Assembly: GCA_023212645.1 (NCBI GenBank)
Contig: JALBYC010000001.1
Span: 62,001-126,000, forward strand
Origin: Farysia itapuensis
Taxonomy: Eukaryota; Basidiomycota; Ustilaginomycetes; Ustilaginales; Ustilaginaceae
Length of the DNA stretch: 64,000 bases
Direction: 5' to 3'
Shown here: in pieces, positions 56,272-64,000 of the stretch
Numbering within the stretch: position 1 is the first letter of the stretch
Layout of the letters: each line of letters begins with the position of its first letter
Made by a program: the position numbers and the translations under genes
The notes under the pieces: model-generated
Seen by the model: the letters and a program-made list of their open reading frames with translations, nothing else
Databases searched by the model: none
Told to the model about the DNA's origin: nothing

Positions 56272-58566
56272 TCAAGGCAGGACGGGGAAGGGGGGTGCGG
56301 GGCCTGTGCCGTTGTAGACGATGCCAGCGGCGTTGGGGTTCGGGTCGGGTTCGGCGTAGCCCACAGCCTGTTTGATGAGCTGGTTCTTATCCGTCGGTCT
56401 GTTTGGGTAGGCGTTGACCAGGCCTTGCCACCAGCTCGTGTTGGAGAAGGTAACGCTGGACGCCTCGTCGTCGGCCTGTGTCGCATTGGCAGGACGCTGG
56501 TACACGTACCCGACAGTGTTGGAATCCGTGTACCAGTAGTAAGCTCGCGTGGTCAGCGCAAATACGTCGTTGATGTAGACTTCGAGCGCCGAGCCATCGA
56601 CAAACACGCGCATGGTCAGATTCTGCACCTGAGCAGAGCCATCACCACCGGCCATGGTCTCCCACAATCGCAGCTTGCCAATCTCGGGAGTTTGAAGCAC
56701 GCTCTCACCGCCCAGAGCCGTGCGGCGCTGCACAATAACAGACTCGTTGGCGGGGCGATACACAATCGAGATATCCTCCATTGATCGGTTCTCGCTGCTC
56801 GAGTTGGAGCGGAGGATTGAGATTCCAGCGGCGAAGTCTCCGGCGGTGTCATTGCGCAGCGATGAGTTGGAGAACGTCATTGTCGTCTCGAGCTCGTAGT
56901 GTCGCGTGCAGGGAGATTCGGCGAGTGGCACGAACGCCTCGTCAACCAAAGCGGTTTCGGTTCCGGATCGGACGCCTCGACGAACCTCGGTCTGGCTGCT
57001 GGAACTGTTTCCGTCCAAAGAGGCAGCCGAGAGTGTCACAGATTTCCCGCTGCAGTAAGACTTTTCTGCCTGCGAGCGGTAAGCCTCGAGTTCACAGGCG
57101 GGTCGGATGCCGAGCATCGTAATGTTGAGAAGACCGGCAACGGGGCTTGTGTAGGTCTCGTTGGCGGCAATGGTCGAGTCGAGTGATGAAGAGTTTGTCA
57201 AAATAGACCAACTGCCCCGTTGTCGCGTTACAGACGGGTTGTCGACAACGTTGTTCAGCCGCTTGACGTACAGTTCGCGCGGCAGGGTGAGAGAGCTGAT
57301 GTACTCGGTGGTGTATTTGGCCGAGTCCTGGTCTGCGAATGCCTCTTTGATCCAGCAGAGGCTGATGCGGCGGTTCTTGACGACGTCACGCGTGCCCGTA
57401 CATGCATACGAAAGGCCCCAGTCCAGGACTCCTTCCATGGTCGTGTTCATTTCCACGCCGTAAGCAGCCGTGACAGTCGTACGATTGTTGCTGGCCGTCG
57501 AGTTGGATGGCTGAATATCGGACAAGTCCGTCCGTACCCAGTGTCCCAGACGATACAGCATCATGGTCTTGTTGCTCTCTGCGCCGAACGACACGAAGCC
57601 CATACCTGTGCCCTCGAGGCCTGTATCGCCATGGTATCCCAAACTGGTCACCTGCGACGTCTCGTAGTTGTTTCCGTCCGAGTAGTCTGTGCCTGCAAAG
57701 CCACTGCCCGGCTCGACAAACGTTGTGTTGATCTCAGACTGCAGCAAAGGTCCCAAAAAGTCCCACTGTGTAAAGTTGCTCGACTCGTTGGACTGGCGAT
57801 ACAGCCAGATTCGAGGACCCGACGAGTGCAAGCCACTCGACATGGAGACGTAGTGCGACAGTTCGCTTGAGTCGGTGTCATTGTTCAGCAGTCTGTCAAA
57901 CTGGGCGTTTTGGAACATCCAGGGGTCACGGAAGCCGGTGACGACGTTGCCAGTGTAGGGAGGCAGGGGGATCACGGGCACGTTGGCACCGCCATCGAGC
58001 TTGATCCAGCTCTTACCCTTGTCTTCGGAGTACGCGAGCGCCTGGCTTTCATATCCATCATTATACGGAATGGTCCACGAGATCGGTAGACCCTTGACAG
58101 CCGTCCATATCAATGTCGGTAAGCCTTTGTAGCCTTTGGCAACGACGCCGCCATCAAAGTCCGCTACCGGATCCACCGCATTGCCAGGCCCCATCTGGAC
58201 TGGGTTTTCCCAGCCACTCAGATCCTCGTAGTGAAGCAGGTCGCACGTAGTAGCACCTGAAAAGGAGCTGGTCCCGAGCGAAGCGTTACCTGATCCGCGA
58301 ACGTAGCTGTACAGAGCGGTAAAGTGGAACTTTCCACCGTCATCTGGGTCTGCCCAGAAAGCTGTCGGATCTCCAAGCTGATTGCTGGGGTGTATGAAAT
58401 GTGCCTTGGGTCGCCACTGGTCGAACAGGGAGCCGTTTTGGTAGTTCGAGAGGTTGGCAATCGGAGGCTGTGTGAAGTCGGGGGTCTCCTTGGTTGACAC
58501 GGCCGACGCCAACAGCAGGCCGACGACAGCAATAGCTGCAACACGATTGCTCATGATGTCTCTCAT
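56272..58566 (-). CDS. Secreted GH32 beta-fructofuranosidase/fructosyltransferase
   Basis: 764 aa from ATG 58566 (an ATG four codons later is also possible). Signal peptide ~1-25, then a heavily N-glycosylated ectodomain. The GH32 catalytic set is visible in the form of fungal sucrose:sucrose fructosyltransferase-type enzymes: nucleophile Asp66 in NQLGDPTAF, transition-state Asp214 in GFRDPWMF and acid/base Glu302 in NNYETSQV. NGSLFDQWRPKAHF at the start of the domain supports that subgroup. The C-terminal beta-sandwich includes MRVFVDGSALEVYINDVFAL. It hydrolyses or transfers fructose from sucrose outside the cell. Whether hydrolysis or transfer dominates cannot be told. Confidence 0.88.
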   Translation of the reverse strand: MRDIMSNRVAAIAVVGLLLASAVSTKETPDFTQPPIANLSNYQNGSLFDQWRPKAHFIHPSNQLGDPTAFWADPDDGGKFHFTALYSYVRGSGNASLGTSSFSGATTCDLLHYEDLSGWENPVQMGPGNAVDPVADFDGGVVAKGYKGLPTLIWTAVKGLPISWTIPYNDGYESQALAYSEDKGKSWIKLDGGANVPVIPLPPYTGNVVTGFRDPWMFQNAQFDRLLNNDTDSSELSHYVSMSSGLHSSGPRIWLYRQSNESSNFTQWDFLGPLLQSEINTTFVEPGSGFAGTDYSDGNNYETSQVTSLGYHGDTGLEGTGMGFVSFGAESNKTMMLYRLGHWVRTDLSDIQPSNSTASNNRTTVTAAYGVEMNTTMEGVLDWGLSYACTGTRDVVKNRRISLCWIKEAFADQDSAKYTTEYISSLTLPRELYVKRLNNVVDNPSVTRQRGSWSILTNSSSLDSTIAANETYTSPVAGLLNITMLGIRPACELEAYRSQAEKSYCSGKSVTLSAASLDGNSSSSQTEVRRGVRSGTETALVDEAFVPLAESPCTRHYELETTMTFSNSSLRNDTAGDFAAGISILRSNSSSENRSMEDISIVYRPANESVIVQRRTALGGESVLQTPEIGKLRLWETMAGGDGSAQVQNLTMRVFVDGSALEVYINDVFALTTRAYYWYTDSNTVGYVYQRPANATQADDEASSVTFSNTSWWQGLVNAYPNRPTDKNQLIKQAVGYAEPDPNPNAAGIVYNGTGPAPPFPVLP

Positions 58567-58879
58567 GTTTGGTCGGGCCAAAGGGTCGAATTTGGCAACG
58601 TCGGCCTCTTATATAGCAAGTTCTCGTCCAGTGTTCGGCAAGGTAGTACCTTCCGAGCCTTGACACCCGTATCCGTAGGGGACCATGGCGGCTCAGACGT
58701 ACGCTGACAAGCTTGCGGGGCAGTTTCGGTGAATTGTTGACCGTCTCGCTTAGCGGAGTCAAAACGACCAGATCGGCGCGATGACGCCCAACGTCGCCGG
58801 TCCCCTCCCCTCTTTCTTCCCCACCACGCGGTTCCCACACGGGCGGCACAGAATCAAGATTGGGTTGCGGCTGCATACA
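58567..58879. promoter_or_regulatory. GH32 promoter with TATA box
   Basis: 313 bp between the GH32 start and the lipase stop. CTATATAA (minus strand, 58616-58609) lies ~43 bp before the GH32 ATG, a well-placed TATA box, consistent with regulated expression. Nothing else is recognised. Confidence 0.55.
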
Positions 58880-60172
58880 TCAAAACAAGGAATCTCGACG
58901 AGTGCAACGGTCGCTTTTGGTGTATTTGCCGTTGAAGCAGTTTCTGATCCAGTCGAAATTGTCCGACATTCCTTTGAGCAGCTCGCCGCTATGATTTGGA
59001 ACGCTGTCTGTCTCGAACTGGATCGAGGCGCCGTGCTCGCACTGAGCCTTGACGAAACCATTGACTAGGGCGAAGGGAACCATTGGATCCCTTGTGGCGT
59101 GGTATATAAGCATCGGAAAGCCAGTGATGACGACCGGCTGGCCCTTGTCGTCCTTGCCAATTGTCTCGAGGGCAAGGTACTTCTGCATGACTTGGGCCTT
59201 GAGCAGATCACGACCGAGCGAAGTATAGCTATAGATGTCAATGTTTGCCCACTTGGTGTACGAGTCAATGTAACAGCTGTGACGCATAGCTGCCACCGCT
59301 TCAGTTCCGTTGGCGTACATGTGCTGTGTGAGGAATGTATCGAGCTCAGGATACGCGTTCATCAGACCCACGAGACCGGCAAGGGCAAAGTACGAGTTCT
59401 CGCTGCCATTGAGCTTGTCCAGAGTGGCCTGAGGGTCGATGGGCGTTCCGCCAAAGGCAGCGCCGACAATATTGAGTTCGGAAGCGTAGCGAGCAGCCTG
59501 GACTGCAGCGGACACTGTGGCATGTGCTCCACCACTGTAGCCAGTCATAACAATCTGCGCCCCTGCAGCGTCTGGTAGCAATTTGCGATTCGATAAAAGG
59601 GCGCGTAGGCCATCGAGGACGGCTCTGCCCTCAGCGCGGCTGCTGAATGCGGCTTTGCTTCCTTGGAAGTCGGCTGCGCTGACGTACCAGCCTTGATGGA
59701 GGGCACGCAGTACAATAAGTGTCTGCAACGTGTCAAGCGTATTTGGCATGGACTTGCTTCCACGGATCAAAGACCAGGACGATGCGCAATCCACCGCGGC
59801 AGAATCACTAAACATCTGAACCGCCAACAGACGCGGGGGGTGAGTGGGAGCCTTGGGTACAAAGACCGTTGTGACGGTAGCGTCCGGCTTGTCATCAGCA
59901 GAAGTGGTTCTGTATTGCACCTGGACTGTTTCACTCAGGTCAGGGGATTGTACATATGCTTCTGATGTTACGGCCCGTGTTTTGATAATGTCGCCGTTGT
60001 GGAGCATGTCGATGCTATCGAAGCGATAGAAGGGGTCTTTCGACGGGGGCGTGCTCGACAAGTTGCCACGATGAAAGAGCCCCAGGTGATCTGATAGCCA
60101 CCCACTAGGCGCAGCATGACACTGGAGCAGGACCACAAGGCACACGAAAGAGACCCCGACGACCGCTCTCAT
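58880..60172 (-). CDS. Secretory lipase of the Candida antarctica lipase A family
   Basis: 430 aa from ATG 60172, where the signal peptide begins (MRAVVGVSFVCLVVLLQCHA); ATG 60202 would add ten residues. The family (secretory lipase, LIP) is shown by DPFYRFDSI, VQVQYRTTSADD and the QMFSDSAAVDCASSWSL segment. The nucleophile elbow is GYSGGAHATVSA (Ser213), followed by ELNIVGAAFGGTPID, Asp362 in YHATRDPMVPF and His394 in PNHSGE. The triad is complete. It ends without the long C-terminal flap seen in some members. It hydrolyses esters or triacylglycerols outside the cell; fine specificity unknown. Confidence 0.92.
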   Translation of the reverse strand: MRAVVGVSFVCLVVLLQCHAAPSGWLSDHLGLFHRGNLSSTPPSKDPFYRFDSIDMLHNGDIIKTRAVTSEAYVQSPDLSETVQVQYRTTSADDKPDATVTTVFVPKAPTHPPRLLAVQMFSDSAAVDCASSWSLIRGSKSMPNTLDTLQTLIVLRALHQGWYVSAADFQGSKAAFSSRAEGRAVLDGLRALLSNRKLLPDAAGAQIVMTGYSGGAHATVSAAVQAARYASELNIVGAAFGGTPIDPQATLDKLNGSENSYFALAGLVGLMNAYPELDTFLTQHMYANGTEAVAAMRHSCYIDSYTKWANIDIYSYTSLGRDLLKAQVMQKYLALETIGKDDKGQPVVITGFPMLIYHATRDPMVPFALVNGFVKAQCEHGASIQFETDSVPNHSGELLKGMSDNFDWIRNCFNGKYTKSDRCTRRDSLF

Positions 60173-60519
60173 GACGACGGTCAGAGTCGTGCAACGAAAC
60201 ATGCAGCGACCGCTCGAGTACACCACCGAGACAACAGTTAAGGAGGCCAAGACCAAGGCAAAGCGATCATGGCGTCACTTGTTAGTTTTCTTGTGCGAGA
60301 TGAAGTGATACGGGCAAACCCACCACAAATTGATATGAAAGGTCTGCGCCGATAGGTACGCGTGTCGACTCTGTGATAACATATTTTTACTCTGACCCTA
60401 CACTTCAGGCAAAATGAGTAAGGTTCTAGATCACTGGTTGAACTATGATACAGGATGCTTATTTTACAAAGAAGAAAGGAGTGAGGAGGGAGCCGTTGTA
60501 GATTGAAGAGGAGAAGAAA
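60173..60519. other. Lipase upstream region
   Basis: 347 bp between the lipase ATG and the end of the next minus-strand gene. No canonical TATA box or other gene was seen. Confidence 0.4.
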
Positions 60520-61164
60520 TTACTCGTAGCTGTAGGGGTATCCATTGTCGACGGTGGTTCGATTGCCAGTAAAGCAGACGCGGATGTTGTCCATCCAGCC
60601 AGCAGCGTCTGGGTCCTTGTAGGTGCCGATGGGCACGCCTTTGATGGTCTCAAAGAGGTTCATGTTGAGGTCAATGGTGGTCCAAGCGTTGGCGTCACCA
60701 AAGATGGCGTCAAATTCACCAGCAGGGCCTCTGATCTTGGCTTCAGCTCCGCACCAGTTGCCGACCATGGTCTCCCAGGTCGGACGATGGACAGAGTCAG
60801 TGACAGTATCGTTGAAGCCGACGGCTTGCGACATTCTTAGAAGTGGAAGGGCAAAGATTGGCGATGTCTTGTTGAATTGAGCTCCACACCAGGTAGTCGT
60901 CTCTTCGCCTTTCCAATTGGGCTGGAAGGCGGTAGCCTGCATGGTAAAGCAGGTGCCGAACGGGTTGTCGTTCGGCCCGGTGCCGTTCCAGAATGGTCGA
61001 TTGTCCTCTGAACTGCTGCCTCCGAGACGGTTGCGATACACCACAAGGGGCGGTACGATTGCTGCCACCAGGATGACCACAACCAAGGCGGTCAAGAGTA
61101 CAGCACGACGCTTATACCATGGTTTTGACGGGGGCAAGACTTGTTCCTCGTTGGAGAAGCCCAT
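60520..61164 (-). CDS. Type II membrane protein with double-psi beta-barrel-like ectodomain
   Basis: 214 aa, ATG 61164. A short basic cytosolic N-terminus precedes one transmembrane helix (~21-42, LLTALVVVILVAAIVPPLVVY). The ectodomain carries two NxS/T-rich stretches and Cys pairs. The order CFTMQATAF, TWCGAQFNKTSPIFALPLL, GNWCGAEAKIRGPAGEFDA, TIDLNMNLFETI resembles the RlpA/expansin-type double-psi beta-barrel (CG, SPIxAL, IDL...LF landmarks). The usual DxC catalytic-site element is replaced by GDANAW, so enzymatic activity is doubtful. The domain call is by eye and moderately sure. Confidence 0.55.
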   Translation of the reverse strand: MGFSNEEQVLPPSKPWYKRRAVLLTALVVVILVAAIVPPLVVYRNRLGGSSSEDNRPFWNGTGPNDNPFGTCFTMQATAFQPNWKGEETTTWCGAQFNKTSPIFALPLLRMSQAVGFNDTVTDSVHRPTWETMVGNWCGAEAKIRGPAGEFDAIFGDANAWTTIDLNMNLFETIKGVPIGTYKDPDAAGWMDNIRVCFTGNRTTVDNGYPYSYE

Positions 61165-62486
<1,322 letters not shown>

Positions 62487-62540
62487 TCACCCGTCACAAT
62501 TCTTCACGAAATGAGATAGTATTGGTCAACTGCGAATGTA

Positions 62541-64000
62541 TTACTTGCACCGTGCGTGAACGATGGCGCTTCCATGTTCTTCGTACTCCTGTTTCGAGAT
62601 CCAGAGTTGGTGGAATGTGCCAAGAGAAGCGAGGATACTGCCTCCTAGCCAGGAAGAGTGTCTGCGTTCGGTAGTGTTGCCCGGTGAGTGGATCTTTACC
62701 TTTTGATTCGGTGCGTGAATTGCCAATTCGTAGCTTAGTCGATCGACCAAGCCAGGGATGAAGCTTGTTCCGCCGACGACGACAATGTTGCCAAACAGGT
62801 TGGGGCGTGAGTCGACATCGACAGCGTTGATGCTGTTCATTACCATCTCGGTCAATCCCGAGTAAGTTTTGCCTGGGCTGAGAATAGGGCCAGTCTGTTC
62901 CGACTGAACGTCTTTCCACAATTGCGGCGTGAAGAGCATCTCGGGCGCCTTGAGTCGCTCCAGACCAAAGGCATCGTTGTAGCCGTCTGGGAACTCGTAC
63001 ATTCGACCGCTGCGGAACTGGGCCTGCTCTTCGTCCCACGGCGTCTCGAGAACCTGCGCAACACTCTCCTTGAAATCGTTGACGGCCCGGCCGACCTGAT
63101 AGGCTTTGTACGACTCGGTGCTGCCGCTGACACGGTCTTGTCGAAGCACAACGTTGGCTGGAGCATTTGGATCGACCGAAGATCGACTCTTGACGAGGTA
63201 CTGTGGTGTGATTCCGGCAAATGAAGAAGCTGTATCCGTCATTCGATCATGGTGCAGACTGTAAAGAAGTGCCTTGTTGATTGCATCTCCGGCGTTGTTC
63301 TGTCTCTGAATACCCTTGCGGAGGATGAATCCATCGACAATCGGAATGCTCGACACGGAGGAGCCACCAATGTCGATTACCAAAGAAGTTGGTTTCCCAG
63401 CTGCAAACGAGCTCAGAACGCTGCGGTTAGCCAGATAAAAAGCTGGCGTTTGCAATGTTTCGAAAGCGAGCTCGGTGAGCGATTCGCGGCTTTCACGATT
63501 GTTCCAGGCAGGTTCCGTCAGCAGTAGAGGGTGTTCGCGGGCATCACAAGACAGTTGATCCAGAGCAAAGTTGCATACGCTTGCAAAAGCCGGCGCTTCT
63601 GTAACAATACCGTGCTCGTCAAAGATAGGTACCACTTCCATTCCTTTGCGGAACAGATTCAGATCGTTGTCACCTACAAAGCGTCTGCGCTTCTTCTGTC
63701 GGTCGACCATAAAGGAGAGAGCTTTGGAAGCAGACTTGGCTTTGTACGCCTTGAGACGTTCATCGGAAGCTTCTGTTGTAGAAGATGCCGTTGCTTCTGT
63801 GCCGTTTGTCTGCTGTGTCTCGTTGTAAGCGGCGTCTGACTCTAGCGAAGCAAGCTCTTCGTCCGACATGGGGACATAACCGTACCATGAGGGGAGCACG
63901 ACTCGCGGAGTGTCCTCACCGGCCCATCCAGCCCGTGTCGCAGAGTAGCCCGCATCAACGACGAGCGCACTGATCTCGTCACCTCCATATACACCAGGCA
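62541..64000 (-). CDS. ARP4: Actin-related protein Arp4 (BAF53 type), 5' truncated by window edge
   Basis: The frame runs to the right edge: beyond the internal ATG at 63899 it continues upstream through VVLPSWYGY-preceding sequence GGDEISALVVDAGYSATRAG, the actin-fold start. At least 486 residues are visible. Arp4-specific features include GYATRAGWAGEDTP-like phosphate loop 1, SLVIDIGGSSVSSIPIVDGF, and the C-terminal NIVVVGGTSFIPGLVDRL with SSWLGGSILASLGTF. An Ala/Thr/Glu insert (~residues 55-90) follows the first strand. Arp4 is a subunit of the NuA4, INO80 and SWR1 chromatin complexes. The initiator ATG lies outside or within a short upstream exon. Confidence 0.92.
   Translation of the reverse strand, partial: PGVYGGDEISALVVDAGYSATRAGWAGEDTPRVVLPSWYGYVPMSDEELASLESDAAYNETQQTNGTEATASSTTEASDERLKAYKAKSASKALSFMVDRQKKRRRFVGDNDLNLFRKGMEVVPIFDEHGIVTEAPAFASVCNFALDQLSCDAREHPLLLTEPAWNNRESRESLTELAFETLQTPAFYLANRSVLSSFAAGKPTSLVIDIGGSSVSSIPIVDGFILRKGIQRQNNAGDAINKALLYSLHHDRMTDTASSFAGITPQYLVKSRSSVDPNAPANVVLRQDRVSGSTESYKAYQVGRAVNDFKESVAQVLETPWDEEQAQFRSGRMYEFPDGYNDAFGLERLKAPEMLFTPQLWKDVQSEQTGPILSPGKTYSGLTEMVMNSINAVDVDSRPNLFGNIVVVGGTSFIPGLVDRLSYELAIHAPNQKVKIHSPGNTTERRHSSWLGGSILASLGTFHQLWISKQEYEEHGSAIVHARCK

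Overview
The window looks like nuclear chromosomal DNA of a basidiomycete fungus, most likely a smut or smut-related yeast (Ustilaginales). Evidence: genes are packed about every 1.6 kb on both strands. Most are single-exon, and the introns are few and short (62-188 nt, GTAAGT/GTACGT-type donors). Many proteins carry long Ser/Pro-rich disordered tails. The content is typically fungal: chitin synthase, RhoGAP, Kin4-type kinase, peroxisomal D-amino-acid oxidase, GH128 and GH32 enzymes, and a lipase of the family that contains Candida (Moesziomyces) antarctica lipase A. The species assignment is inference. All gene models were read from the sequence without a database search; eight genes were completed by splicing where the family ending or beginning appeared across a GT-AG intron, and starts were moved to real ATG codons.

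Layout. 1-12.7 kb is housekeeping: AIF-like oxidoreductase (cut by the window edge), SRP receptor beta, proteasome alpha-6, an OM14-like membrane protein with an LEA-like helix, the tri-snRNP factor Snu66, cystinosin, and the head-to-head ribosome-biogenesis pair UTP14/NIP7. 12.8-20.2 kb holds a RhoGAP, an unknown basic protein and a secreted GH128 enzyme. 20.4-31 kb holds D-amino-acid oxidase head-to-head with a 2-oxoglutarate oxygenase, a palmitoyl-protein thioesterase with an extra membrane anchor, coatomer zeta, a large Kin4-like kinase and an aldo-keto reductase. 31-42.6 kb holds chitin synthase, two TBC-domain proteins, a conserved unknown, an RNase P subunit, Rheb and proteasome alpha-2. 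42.9-47.1 kb holds ENP2/NOL10, mitochondrial uL11 and the Fe-S scaffold ISU1.

47-62.5 kb is looser and richer in secreted or membrane proteins: a GPI-type alpha/beta hydrolase lacking its nucleophile serine, an MFS anion transporter, a 2.1 kb gene-poor stretch with a decayed gene and two diverged copies of a ~285 bp repeat, a coiled-coil unknown, a fructosyltransferase-type GH32 enzyme, a lipase-A-type lipase, a membrane-anchored double-psi-barrel-like protein and a mannitol-dehydrogenase-type SDR. ARP4, cut by the right edge, returns to housekeeping content.

Functional links: UTP14, NIP7 and ENP2 all serve ribosome assembly, and UTP14/NIP7 share a divergent promoter containing an RRPE-like A/T core. 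The two proteasome alpha subunits lie 40 kb apart. GH32 plus the mannitol-dehydrogenase-type SDR suggests a sucrose-to-fructose-to-mannitol route, which is inferred only from family and proximity. I found no CRISPR array, tRNA, rRNA or intact mobile element. The least explained part is 52.2-54.4 kb.
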